Positions 1-8,001 are shown, numbered from the stretch's first letter. The stretch is 11,224 bases of DNA from an uncultured Lachnospiraceae bacterium (GCA_902783305.1 CACZQU010000219.1:1-11224); one strand, 5' to 3'. Notes: generated from the sequence alone by a model not told the origin. Translations and numbers: made by a program.

Positions 1-8
1 ATAAATAC

Positions 9-75
9 AAGAAGGCTCTCCCAGGACGCAGGACGTTTCCTGCCCACACAGACCGGGAGAGCCTTCTTCATGTTT
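9..75 (+). terminator. Large stem-loop, probable terminator of a gene left of the window
   Basis: The arms at 9-22 and 55-68 are perfectly complementary over 14 bp (AAGAAGGCTCTCCC with GGGAGAGCCTTCTT). Inside the loop a second perfect hairpin forms from GCAGGA (28-33) and TCCTGC (38-43) around CGTT. The stem is preceded by A-rich sequence and followed by TTCTTCATGTTTT, an imperfect T-rich tail, so a Rho-independent terminator reading rightwards is the simplest reading. On the opposite strand the stem is followed by GTATTTAT, so it could also work for a leftward transcript. The upstream gene is not in the window, and the long 32-nt loop is unusual for a terminator. Confidence 0.55.
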
Positions 76-80
76 TGCGC

Positions 81-147
81 CCAGTCCGGGTATGTGATCG
101 TATTCTTACGTGCAGGCACGACAAATCCGGTCTCATACCCGGACTGG
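81..147. repeat. Long inverted repeat / stem-loop in the leader region
   Basis: CCAGTCCGGGTATG (81-94) and CATACCCGGACTGG (134-147) are perfect 14-bp inverted arms. The 39-nt loop contains a small CGTG-CAGG-CACG hairpin (109-120). Neither strand has a T-run after the stem, so it does not look like a classic terminator. It sits between the 9-68 stem-loop and the promoter of the first gene. It could be a folded RNA element in read-through transcripts, a protein-binding palindrome, or a short repeat of the genome. No function can be assigned from sequence alone. Confidence 0.5.
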
Positions 148-182
148 CCATGAATAGTAACTCCCGGTCTGCAAATAAAGGC

Positions 183-211
183 TACTGTTTGTCTCCGAAA
201 TATGCTATACT
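183..211 (+). promoter_or_regulatory. Candidate extended -10 promoter for the GH18 gene
   Basis: TGC followed by TATACT at 203-211 matches an extended -10 element (TGnTATAAT) with one mismatch in the hexamer. The hexamer 17 bp upstream, TACTGT at 183-188, is a poor -35 match, which is tolerable for an extended -10 promoter. Transcription would start near 218 and leave a leader of about 85 nt. In that leader CTCCCT (245-250) is complementary to AGGGAG (292-297) in the ribosome binding site, so weak sequestration of the start is possible. A sporulation sigma factor cannot be excluded, but no clear match was seen. Confidence 0.4.
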
Positions 212-302
212 ACAATTTTGAGTACAGGCTTTGCCTATCGTTCACTCCCTGCCCTTTGCGGCCGGAGAATATTTCCTGAAACAGTAGATCAAGGGAGGAT
301 CC

Positions 303-2009
303 ATGGATAATAAAAAAGACCGCAGCCAGAAACAGAAACAGCCACGGAAGATGACAAAGCAGCGCAGAATCGCAGTTTTGCGGTTTCGGGCCGCTCTTTT
401 GGTGGTGGTAATCGGTGTTCTGGCATTTTGCATTAACCGATATGTTCCGACGAGCGCAAGAGCGGATTTACATTCCTACTATGGTAAGGTGGGGGAAGGA
501 GAAGCAGCTGTTATTCTGGGCAGCCAGATTATGGATGTCCGGGGAAAGACTGATTCCGGAAAGTATTATCTTCCTTATTCTTTTGTGACCACCTTTCTGA
601 ATCCCGGCTTTTACTGGGATGCCGACAATAACCAGATCCTGTATACGACGCCGAGCCGGATTAACACGACGGATATCGGAAATGAAGCCGGAGGAGACGT
701 CATCCTGCAGGACGGGACGATATATCTGAGTCTTGATCTGATCCGGGATCATACGGATCTGGATGTAACCATTTATTCCGACCCTGACAGAATTGCGATT
801 CAGAAGGATTTCAGAGATCTGAACATGGCCCGCACCATGTCAAAGGGAAACATCCGGCTTCTGGGAGGAATCAAATCAAAAGTCCTGACGGAGGTGGAGA
901 GCGGAACGGATCTGATTTATCTTGATGAGATTGACGAGTGGAGTCATGTTGCTACCTGGGACGGATATATCGGTTATATTGAGAGCAGAAAACTGAACCC
1001 TGTCGAGACGGTGACATTGGAAAGGGAGTCTGCCGGCGAGAAATATTCTTATATCCAGATGAGCGCTCCGGTCAATCTGATCTGGCATGTCATCGGGCAG
1101 CAGGAGAGCAATGATCTTCTGCTTCAGGATGTCGCGGCTGTGACGGGCGTGAATGTGATTTCGCCTACATGGTTTTCCGTGCTGAACAATGATGGCGAAA
1201 TACAGGACTTATCTTCCTCTGAATATGTGGAAAATGCTCATTCCCTCGGGATGCAGGTCTGGGGGCTGATTGACAATTTTGGTACCGGCTTTACCTCCTA
1301 TGAGGTTCTTTCCCATACGGATTCCCGGCAGAACCTGATCCGGAACATAATGGATGCCGCCCTGAATGCGGGAATGGACGGGATAAATGTGGACTTTGAG
1401 ACGCTGACGCCCGAGACGATACCACATTTTCTGGAGTTTTTGAGAGAACTGTCTGTGCAGACTCATGAAAACGGGTTGATCCTCAGTATGGACGATCCTG
1501 TACCGGAGACGTATTCCAGCTTTTACCGCAGAGATCTCCAGGCTCAGGTTGTGGACTATATCATTATCATGGGGTATGACGAGCATTACAGCGGATCGGA
1601 AACGGCCGGGAGCGTGGCTTCCATGCCCTGGGTGGAGAAAGGGATCATCGATACGATCCGGGAAACGCCGGCTTCCCGGACGATTCTGGCCGTACCCTTC
1701 TATACGAGGATCTGGAAGACCCAGGCCGGGACGCTCAGCTCTCTGGCGGTCGGGATGCGGGCGGGAGCCGAGGAGGCGGCCGCGGCGGAGGTATCCTATT
1801 GGAATACGGATACGATGCAGAATTACGCCCAGTGGGAGCAGGACGGCGTGAAGTATCAGGTCTGGCTCGAGGATCTGAATTCCTTAAGGGAACGGATGAA
1901 GCTGATCAGACAATATCACCTCGCCGGGGTTGCGTCATGGCGGCTGGGCTTTGAGATACCTGAGGTCTGGGCGGTGATTTCGGAGGAGATTGCACAGCTG
2001 GCATCCTGA
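303..2009 (+). CDS. Membrane-anchored glycoside hydrolase family 18 protein with SH3-like domain
   Basis: A 568-residue protein predicted to cleave beta-1,4-linked N-acetylglucosamine-containing polymers on the outside of the cell, probably peptidoglycan. The N-terminus is strongly basic (residues 1-29), followed by one hydrophobic segment (about 30-45) that should anchor it with the rest outside. Residues about 68-168 resemble the 'copper amine oxidase N-terminal-like' wall domain, about 183-231 a bacterial SH3 domain, and about 250-565 the GH18 barrel. The catalytic signature DGINVDFE is at 359-366, with E366 the expected acid; the same DGINxDFE form occurs in the spore-cortex enzymes of the YaaH/SleL type. 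The ATG at 303 follows AGGGAGGAT (292-300) at short spacing. It is the first gene after a candidate promoter, and the next gene starts 118 nt downstream. GH18 family is firm; substrate and any link to sporulation are inference. Confidence 0.88.
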   Translation: MDNKKDRSQKQKQPRKMTKQRRIAVLRFRAALLVVVIGVLAFCINRYVPTSARADLHSYYGKVGEGEAAVILGSQIMDVRGKTDSGKYYLPYSFVTTFLNPGFYWDADNNQILYTTPSRINTTDIGNEAGGDVILQDGTIYLSLDLIRDHTDLDVTIYSDPDRIAIQKDFRDLNMARTMSKGNIRLLGGIKSKVLTEVESGTDLIYLDEIDEWSHVATWDGYIGYIESRKLNPVETVTLERESAGEKYSYIQMSAPVNLIWHVIGQQESNDLLLQDVAAVTGVNVISPTWFSVLNNDGEIQDLSSSEYVENAHSLGMQVWGLIDNFGTGFTSYEVLSHTDSRQNLIRNIMDAALNAGMDGINVDFETLTPETIPHFLEFLRELSVQTHENGLILSMDDPVPETYSSFYRRDLQAQVVDYIIIMGYDEHYSGSETAGSVASMPWVEKGIIDTIRETPASRTILAVPFYTRIWKTQAGTLSSLAVGMRAGAEEAAAAEVSYWNTDTMQNYAQWEQDGVKYQVWLEDLNSLRERMKLIRQYHLAGVASWRLGFEIPEVWAVISEEIAQLAS

Positions 2010-2033
2010 GCCGGGATATTGATGCGTTTTTCT

Positions 2034-2071
2034 GGTGCGGCTTCAGAGACTTCCATTTCTTCTGCCGCACC
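2034..2071 (+). repeat. Stem-loop in the spacer between the GH18 and membrane-protein genes
   Basis: GGTGCGGC (2034-2041) and GCCGCACC (2064-2071) pair perfectly over 8 bp around a 22-nt pyrimidine-rich loop. No T-run follows, so it is not a convincing terminator. It may be an RNA processing or stabilising hairpin within the transcript. A GTG at 2035, which would give the next gene a 31-residue N-terminal extension, lies inside the left arm and has no good ribosome binding site. Confidence 0.35.
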
Positions 2072-2108
2072 GGCTGTCTGACACAGATGGCTTAAGAGGC
2101 AATCATGG

Positions 2109-2118
2109 AAAGGAGAGG
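2109..2118 (+). promoter_or_regulatory. Ribosome binding site that sets the start at 2128
   Basis: AAAGGAGAGG ends 9 nt before the ATG at 2128. This favours 2128 over the in-frame GTG at 2035. The residues encoded from 2035 to 2127 are arginine-rich and hydrophilic and do not resemble the start of a membrane protein, whereas the sequence from 2128 enters a hydrophobic segment at once. Confidence 0.65.
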
Positions 2119-2127
2119 AACAGGCGG

Positions 2128-4125
2128 ATGTTTGGCTTGATATATCTTGCAGGCGCGATCCTTGCCGGAGACGGAATTTCTTCTTTGTTTCTTCCGGAAG
2201 CGAAAACAAATGACAGGTACGGGATATGGGTACGGCTGGCTTCCGCTTTTGGAACAGGTGTGTTGGTTGTCACCTGGATGGTATACTTTGCCGCATGGGG
2301 CTTTTTCCGACTCGGAGGGGTCAGGGAACCCCTCAGACCGGCAAACCTTCTGGTGCTTGGAGTGGTTTTTGCGTGGGCTGCCGGGAAATTCATTGCCAGC
2401 CGGAAACGGCGCCGGCCGTTTTTCCGAAGGGAAGGGATCCTGTTCCCGGAGAAATCGTGGATAGTCTTTTTCGTTATCCTTCTGGCTTTTTCCGCCTTTT
2501 TAATGTTTTATACCTTTCATGTCAGTGGACATACGCTGTTTTCCGGCTTTACGGTATTCAGCGATTACGCTCCGCATACAGCCATGATCCGGTCCTTCTC
2601 CCATGAAAACAACTATCCGACGCAGTATCCTCATTTCGGCGGAGAGGATGTGAAATACCATTTCATGTTCCAGTTCCTGACCGGGAATCTGGAATACCTG
2701 GGGATGAGGATAGACTATGCCTACAATATGGTCAGTCTTTTGTCACTGGCTTTATTTGTCATGATGCTGGCTGTGATGGCGGCGAAGCTGGGAGGAGGCC
2801 TGAAGGGAGCGGTTCTTGCATCCGGTTTTTTCTTCTTCCGCAGCGGTCTGGCGTTTTTTCGTTTTGCCTTTGAGCATCTTCAGGCAGGAGACCTTTGGGA
2901 GACCCTGCGGACAAACACTTCCTTTATCGGCTATACTCCGAATGAAAACTGGGGCCTATGGTGCCTGAATGTCTATCTGAACCAGCGGCATCTGGCCTTC
3001 GGCCTTCTGATCGGCAGTATTGCGGTATGGACCTGCCTTACCTGGCTGGAGGAATCCTCAAAGGACGACAATACTGCCGGAGAAGACCGCCCGGTGCATG
3101 GTGAAATGTTCCGGCTATTACTGACCAGGGAAGCCTGGCAATGGCAAAGCCCGGAAAAAGCATTGCTGGTGGGATGGCTTTTGGGAATGACAGCCTTCTG
3201 GAACGGGGCAGCGGTTATCGGTGTGCTCCTGATCCTTGCGGGCTTTGCTCTTTTTGGAGTACACAAGCTGGATTATGTCTTACTGGCTTTTGCCGCGGTT
3301 ATTTCGTCATTCCTGCAGAGCAGGATCTTTATCCGGGGAAACGCCATAAGCCCGGTATGGAATTTTGGCTTTATCGCGGAGAATAAGACCTTGCCGGGAA
3401 TTCTGTGGTTTCTTCTGGAAATCAGCGGGATTTATTTTTTCGGCATTCTGCTTGCGGCGGTTCTGTACCGCTCTCTGGTCTCAAAGCTGGTCTGGAGCTT
3501 CTTTCTTCCGGTGATTTTTGCGTTTTGCTGTTCCCTGACACCGGATATCAATGTCAATCATAAATATATCATGGTTTCCTATGCATTCATGGCGGTGGTC
3601 TGGGGCGCTCTCCTGGGTAAGCTTCTTGGAAGGCTGAACCGGAGAGCCTGGCTGGCAAGAGGGGGAATGATCCTTCTCATCGTATCCCTGATGCTTACAG
3701 GGGGATATGATTTTGTCGTGATCCTCAAGGACAACGGACCGGGGCATGAGGTGGGTGTCGATCTGGACAGCGGGCTCACAGAATGGCTGAATGAAAACCT
3801 GGATACGGATGATCTGCTTCTGACCCCGCAGTACAGTATGAATGATGTGACGGTTTCCGGTGTCATGATGTATTGCGGCTGGCCGTATTATGCCTGGAGC
3901 GCGGGATACGACACTTATTACCGGGCACATCAGCAGCAGCTGATCTACAGCACCTATCAGGTCAGCACGTTGAAGGATCTGGTTTCGGAGGAGGGGATCA
4001 CCTATATTCTTTACGAAGACGGGATGACGATTGAAGGAATGGAGGCCAGGGAAGATACGATTGCCAGGGCTTATCCCCTCGTTTTTGATTATGGATATAT
4101 CCGGATATATGAGGTGGACGGATGA
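2128..4125 (+). CDS. Large polytopic membrane protein, putative GT-C-type glycosyltransferase (DUF2298-like)
   Basis: A 665-residue protein with roughly 13-14 hydrophobic segments and a C-terminal soluble part (about residues 540-665). After the fourth membrane segment comes SDYAPH (D146, H150) with IRS and, further on, an EDVKYHF...QFLTG stretch. This is where GT-C enzymes carry an acidic catalytic loop facing outward. The order of motifs parallels the next gene (MDYGFMEAMMRS...GVINYYYGGQY), which suggests distant paralogy. DINVNHKYI (473-481) near the last membrane helices is also reminiscent of lipid-linked sugar transferases. GT-C enzymes use polyprenyl-phosphate sugars to glycosylate wall polymers, lipids or proteins; the acceptor here is unknown. 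The downstream gene begins 38 nt later, so the two are very likely cotranscribed. I am sure it is an integral membrane protein; the glycosyltransferase role is inferred. Confidence 0.8.
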   Translation: MFGLIYLAGAILAGDGISSLFLPEAKTNDRYGIWVRLASAFGTGVLVVTWMVYFAAWGFFRLGGVREPLRPANLLVLGVVFAWAAGKFIASRKRRRPFFRREGILFPEKSWIVFFVILLAFSAFLMFYTFHVSGHTLFSGFTVFSDYAPHTAMIRSFSHENNYPTQYPHFGGEDVKYHFMFQFLTGNLEYLGMRIDYAYNMVSLLSLALFVMMLAVMAAKLGGGLKGAVLASGFFFFRSGLAFFRFAFEHLQAGDLWETLRTNTSFIGYTPNENWGLWCLNVYLNQRHLAFGLLIGSIAVWTCLTWLEESSKDDNTAGEDRPVHGEMFRLLLTREAWQWQSPEKALLVGWLLGMTAFWNGAAVIGVLLILAGFALFGVHKLDYVLLAFAAVISSFLQSRIFIRGNAISPVWNFGFIAENKTLPGILWFLLEISGIYFFGILLAAVLYRSLVSKLVWSFFLPVIFAFCCSLTPDINVNHKYIMVSYAFMAVVWGALLGKLLGRLNRRAWLARGGMILLIVSLMLTGGYDFVVILKDNGPGHEVGVDLDSGLTEWLNENLDTDDLLLTPQYSMNDVTVSGVMMYCGWPYYAWSAGYDTYYRAHQQQLIYSTYQVSTLKDLVSEEGITYILYEDGMTIEGMEAREDTIARAYPLVFDYGYIRIYEVDG

Positions 4126-4163
4126 GAAACCAGAAGAGCTGGTAACTGAAGGAGAATGAAACG

Positions 4164-6443
4164 ATGGCAAATATGAAAAAATACGGACCTCCTTTGCTTT
4201 TGATTGGAGTATTGGTGCTGCTTTCCCGCTGGCTTCTCGGCGTTGATGTGTTTTCGTTCTGGACATGGTGGCTTCTTGCGGCGCTGCTTGGGCTTCTGGG
4301 AATGCCTGCCGCAGGGAGACTGTTTGCCTCATTTGACGATAAAGGATGGTTCTTTTCAAAGATTCTTTCGATCGCCGTGACGGGTTATGCAGAGTGGCTG
4401 CTGGTGACAACGAAGAATCTGCGCTTTTCATCCGCCAGCTGTATAGGGATTGTCGTGGCTTGCGGAGTCCTGTCCGTCGGCATTTTTTACTGGCAGAGCC
4501 GGAAGGGAATCGATTGTATGCCCTCTGGTCATCTGTCTCTGGTCCTGTGGGAGGAAGTCATTTTTCTCGGGGTCTTTCTGATATGGACGTATCTGGCCGG
4601 ATTCAATCCTGCGGCCCATGGCACGGAGAAATTCATGGACTATGGGTTCATGGAGGCTATGATGCGTTCGGATACCCTTCCCGCAAGGGATCTGTGGTAC
4701 AGCGAGGGAGTGATCAATTATTATTATGGCGGCCAGTATTTTGCGGTTTTTCTGACGAAGCTGACCGGCTGCAGGGTGGAGGTCACATACAACCTGATGC
4801 GGACCTTCGTGGCAGGATTTGCCTTTGTTCTGCCATTCAGCCTGGTTTACCAGCTGTCCGCTGACCGTATGAGGAATGATGCTTCCCTGCCGCACTCAGG
4901 AGCCTTTCAGAAGGCGGTGCCTGCGCTTTCCGGCCTGACTGCGGGAATCTCCGTCTGCATAGCCGGAAATATGCAGTATGTGATTTACCGGTGGGTGCTT
5001 CCCTGGATCCAGAAGCTTCGGGGAGAAGAAGCTTCCGGGTACTGGTTTCCGGATGCTACCCGGTATATCGGCCACAATCCGGACAGACCGGATAAGACGA
5101 TTCATGAATTTCCGTGTTATTCCTTTGTCCTTGGGGATTTGCATGCCCATGTGGTCAATATTATTTTTGTCCTCCTGATGGCCGGACTTTTGTATGCCTG
5201 GTTTCAGACGGTCCGCCGCTCACGGACAGACAGCATCCAGGACACGGATGCCTTGAACAAAGGAGAAGAGCTTACAACACCCCGTCCCCTGGCGGAGCCG
5301 CACCTTTTACTTGCCGGTTTTTTGCTGGGCTTGTACAGACTGAACAATTACTGGGATTTCATCATTTATTTCGTAGTGGCTTCGGGTACGGCTCTCTGGA
5401 TCAACCTGATTGAAGAGAAAAAACACTGGCTGGCTGCCATCGGAAGAACCATCGGGCAGGCTCTGATCTTGTTTGCTGCCGCGAATCTGACCAGCATTCC
5501 GTTCAGTGTTCTCTTTGAAAGCATGGTGACAGGTGTGGCATTCGCTCAGTATCATTCTCTGTTTTACCAGCTGATGGTGCTTTGGGGACTTCCGCTTGCC
5601 CTGGGTGGTTTCTTCGTGATTTCTCAGGTGCTGAAAGCTCATGTAAAAAAGGAATTCTCCCTGCCCCGGCTGATGAACCGGATGAAGACTCCGGATCTGT
5701 TTGTGATTCTCCTTTTCATCTGCGCATCTGGCCTCATCTTGATTCCGGAGCTGGTTTATGTCCGGGATATTTACGAGGGCAGCGGAAACGCCCGGGCCAA
5801 TACGATGTTTAAACTGACCTACCAGGCATATATGATGTTCGGAATGGTTATGGGCTATGTGATCTGGAATACATTGGCCTTTAAAGCCTCCAGAGCGGCC
5901 AGAGCCTTCTGTACCGTGGGACTGGTTCTGTTGTGCCTGACCTTCGGATATTTCGGAAACTGCGTAAATGTCTGGTATGGGGGATGGAAGGATCCTGGCT
6001 CAAGAGCCGGACTGAATGCGGTCATGTTCCTGCACAGTGAGTTTTCAGAGGATGTGGGAGGAATAGACTGGCTGAAGACCAATGTCCCCGGCACCCAGGT
6101 TGTCCTGGAGGCTAATGGGGACAGCTATACCGACTACTGCCGGGTTTCCGCGATGACCGGCCTGCCGACAGTGCTTGGCTGGTATGTGCATGAGTGGCTG
6201 TGGAGAGAGGATCCGGAAGATCTGAACCAGAAAGCTTCGGATGTGGAAAGAATATACACGTCCTCCAATATGGAGCTGGTCAGAGCTCTGCTGAGGAATT
6301 ATGAGGTCTCCTATATTTTTGTGGGAGAGAAGGAACGGGAAAAATATGCGGATGCGCTCAATCTGGAAGGTCTGAAGTCATTAGGGACGGTGGTTTACCA
6401 GGATGCGTACGGCACAACCTGTATATTGAAGGTGAATCCATGA
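4164..6443 (+). CDS. DUF2298 (Chlor_Arch_YYY) family polytopic membrane protein
   Basis: A 759-residue integral membrane protein with more than a dozen hydrophobic segments. It shows the hallmarks of the DUF2298/'YYY' family in order: MDYGF (D159) and INYYYGG (184-190) in an extracytoplasmic loop, EFPCYSF followed by GDLHAH (324-329), GNARANTMFKL (541-551), and a C-terminal soluble domain containing RVSAMTGLPTVLGW (660-673). The family is considered related to GT-C glycosyltransferases, but I know of no established reaction for it; a role in transferring sugar from a polyprenyl carrier to an envelope molecule is a reasonable guess. The ATG at 4164 follows GAAGGAGA (4148-4155) at good spacing. 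The stop codon overlaps the ATG of the next gene (ATGA at 6440-6443), indicating translational coupling. It probably acts with the preceding related gene, perhaps as a pair or complex. Confidence 0.88.
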   Translation: MANMKKYGPPLLLIGVLVLLSRWLLGVDVFSFWTWWLLAALLGLLGMPAAGRLFASFDDKGWFFSKILSIAVTGYAEWLLVTTKNLRFSSASCIGIVVACGVLSVGIFYWQSRKGIDCMPSGHLSLVLWEEVIFLGVFLIWTYLAGFNPAAHGTEKFMDYGFMEAMMRSDTLPARDLWYSEGVINYYYGGQYFAVFLTKLTGCRVEVTYNLMRTFVAGFAFVLPFSLVYQLSADRMRNDASLPHSGAFQKAVPALSGLTAGISVCIAGNMQYVIYRWVLPWIQKLRGEEASGYWFPDATRYIGHNPDRPDKTIHEFPCYSFVLGDLHAHVVNIIFVLLMAGLLYAWFQTVRRSRTDSIQDTDALNKGEELTTPRPLAEPHLLLAGFLLGLYRLNNYWDFIIYFVVASGTALWINLIEEKKHWLAAIGRTIGQALILFAAANLTSIPFSVLFESMVTGVAFAQYHSLFYQLMVLWGLPLALGGFFVISQVLKAHVKKEFSLPRLMNRMKTPDLFVILLFICASGLILIPELVYVRDIYEGSGNARANTMFKLTYQAYMMFGMVMGYVIWNTLAFKASRAARAFCTVGLVLLCLTFGYFGNCVNVWYGGWKDPGSRAGLNAVMFLHSEFSEDVGGIDWLKTNVPGTQVVLEANGDSYTDYCRVSAMTGLPTVLGWYVHEWLWREDPEDLNQKASDVERIYTSSNMELVRALLRNYEVSYIFVGEKEREKYADALNLEGLKSLGTVVYQDAYGTTCILKVNP

Positions 6444-7501
6444 AAAAAGCGATGAAGGCGGAAATGGTCGTGCTGGACCGGGGACATCTGGATCCGGTGT
6501 CTGTCCGGAGGGCAGGAAAAATACTGCTGGCAGGCGGCCTGGTTGCTTTTCCTACCGAGACGGTGTATGGACTGGGAGGAAATGCTCTGGATCCGGATGC
6601 GTCCCGCAGAATTTATGCGGCGAAGGGACGGCCGTCGGACAACCCGCTGATCGTCCATATTGCCGATCTGGAGGCGCTGCCGCTTCTGACCAGGGAAATT
6701 CCGGATGCGGCACGCAAGGCCGCTGAAAGCTTCTGGCCGGGTCCTCTGACCATGATCCTGCCGAAATCGGACAAGGTACCTTATGAGACTACAGGCGGCC
6801 TTGACACTGTTGCTGTCCGTATGCCCAGCGACCCGCTTGCCCTGGCTCTGATCCGGGCAGGCGGCGGTTATGTGGCAGCTCCCAGCGCAAATACCTCCGG
6901 AAGACCCAGCCCCACGACGGCATCTCATGTGGCTGAAGATCTCGGGGACAGCATTGACATGATTCTGGATGGAGGACAGGTGGAGATCGGTCTGGAATCC
7001 ACTATCGTCGATTTTACGGTTCCGGTTCCTACGATTTTGCGGCCTGGCTATTATCATCCGGACAGACTTGCCAAGGTACTGGGCGATGTACGGATTGACC
7101 CTGGCCTTCTCAGCCAGGACAGCGGGATCCGCCCAAAGGCACCTGGCATGCGGTACCGGCATTACGCGCCGAAGGCGGAGCTGACGATCGTGGAAGGCCG
7201 GCCGGAAAACGTGACCGAGGCGATACGCAGGCTCTGCGAAAAAGCGGAAAAGGAAGGGAAAAAGGCCGGAATTCTGGCAAGCCAGGAGAATGCCGGAAGC
7301 TATGACCGGGGGGTGTTGAAGGTGGTGGGAAGTCTCGCAAGGGAGGAGACGATCGCCCGCAAGCTCTATGAAGTGCTCAGGGAGTTTGACGAAACCGGGG
7401 TGGATGTGATATACTCAGAAGCCTTCCATACCCCGCAGATCGGCCAGGCTGTGATGAACCGCCTGCTGAAGGCGGCAGGACACAGGGTGATGAGGGTATG
7501 A
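6440..7501 (+). CDS. L-threonylcarbamoyladenylate synthase, Sua5 type
   Basis: Makes threonylcarbamoyl-AMP from threonine, bicarbonate and ATP (EC 2.7.7.87), the first step of t6A modification at position 37 of ANN-reading tRNAs; the TsaD/B/E complex then transfers the group to tRNA. At 353 residues it is the long Sua5/YwlC form, not the short TsaC form. The YrdC-like catalytic domain (about 15-215) shows PTETVYGLG, KGRPSDNPLIVH (K62, R64, N68), FWPGPLT, PSANTSGRPSPT and GLESTIVDF. The linker APGMRYRHYAPKAEL leads to the C-terminal Sua5 domain. The start overlaps the previous stop by 4 bp, with GAAGGTG (6427-6433) upstream. Symbols used for this protein are tsaC, sua5 or ywlC. Being read with envelope genes is probably an accident of operon layout. 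Confidence 0.95.
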   Translation: MKKAMKAEMVVLDRGHLDPVSVRRAGKILLAGGLVAFPTETVYGLGGNALDPDASRRIYAAKGRPSDNPLIVHIADLEALPLLTREIPDAARKAAESFWPGPLTMILPKSDKVPYETTGGLDTVAVRMPSDPLALALIRAGGGYVAAPSANTSGRPSPTTASHVAEDLGDSIDMILDGGQVEIGLESTIVDFTVPVPTILRPGYYHPDRLAKVLGDVRIDPGLLSQDSGIRPKAPGMRYRHYAPKAELTIVEGRPENVTEAIRRLCEKAEKEGKKAGILASQENAGSYDRGVLKVVGSLAREETIARKLYEVLREFDETGVDVIYSEAFHTPQIGQAVMNRLLKAAGHRVMRV

Positions 7502-7510
7502 AAATGCAAA

Positions 7511-7515
7511 AAGGA
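7511..7515 (+). promoter_or_regulatory. Ribosome binding site favouring the start at 7522
   Basis: AAGGA preceded by further A residues lies 6 nt before the ATG at 7522. The other candidate ATG, at 7498, would overlap the previous stop as ATGA and has only GAGGGT directly in front of it. The eight extra residues (MKMQKGQS) are not typical of the family, whose members usually begin close to the MKR.DY..WDEYFMG motif. Confidence 0.5.
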
Positions 7516-7521
7516 CAAAGC

Positions 7522-8001
7522 ATGAAACGTTCGGATTATCTGACCTGGGATGAGTATTTCATGGGCATTGCTTTTATGTCCGGGATGAGGTCAAAGGATC
7601 CGAATTCCCAGGTAGGATGCTGTATCGTCAGCGAAGACAACAAGATCCTGTCGATGGGGTATAATGGCTTTCCCAAAGGCTGCTCGGATGACGAGTTCCC
7701 GTGGGCAAGGGAAGGCGGTGACCTGGATACCAAGTATTTTTATGTCACTCACAGCGAGCTGAATGCCATCCTGAATTACCGGGGAGGAAGCCTTGAGGGG
7801 GCTAAGCTGTATGTTTCCCTGTTTCCGTGCAATGAATGCGCCAAGGCGATTATCCAGGCCGGAATCAGGACGATCGTGTATGACAGCGATAAATATGCCC
7901 TGACGCCGGCGACGATTGCGTCCAAACGCATGCTGGATGCTGCGGGAGTACGGTATTATCAGTATCAGAGAACGGGCAGAAGCATTTCTTTTACGGTCTG
8001 A
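7522..8001 (+). CDS. Deoxycytidylate (dCMP) deaminase family protein
   Basis: Converts dCMP to dUMP, the precursor of dTMP, with zinc in the active site (EC 3.5.4.12), in the cytoplasm. From the chosen start it has 159 residues, the normal length. It shows the cytidine-deaminase zinc motif: HSE at 77-79 (H77 ligand, E79 proton shuttle) and PCNEC at 102-106 (C103, C106 ligands). GYNGFPKGCSD (46-56) and the late YYQYQRTGR stretch are typical of the dCMP deaminases related to ComEB of Bacillus. An alternative start at 7498 would add eight residues and overlap the preceding stop by 4 bp. It lies about 20 nt after the Sua5 gene, so cotranscription is likely. The zinc-deaminase fold is certain; dCMP as substrate is by family resemblance. 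Confidence 0.93.
   Translation: MKRSDYLTWDEYFMGIAFMSGMRSKDPNSQVGCCIVSEDNKILSMGYNGFPKGCSDDEFPWAREGGDLDTKYFYVTHSELNAILNYRGGSLEGAKLYVSLFPCNECAKAIIQAGIRTIVYDSDKYALTPATIASKRMLDAAGVRYYQYQRTGRSISFTV

Noticed and set aside
2035..2127. In-frame GTG start giving the first membrane protein 31 extra residues
   Set aside because: It lies inside a hairpin arm, has no ribosome binding site and encodes a hydrophilic arginine-rich stretch; the ATG at 2128 has AAAGGAGAGG at good spacing.
4129..4143. Small hairpin ACCAG/CTGGT between the two membrane-protein genes
   Set aside because: Only 5 bp with no T-run; too weak to call a terminator or processing site.
3481..4431. 316-residue open frame on the minus strand
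   Set aside because: It runs antisense across two strongly supported membrane-protein genes, has no recognisable domain and a composition typical of a shadow frame.
6395..7162. 255-residue open frame on the minus strand
   Set aside because: Antisense to the well-supported Sua5 gene, with no family features; treated as a shadow frame.
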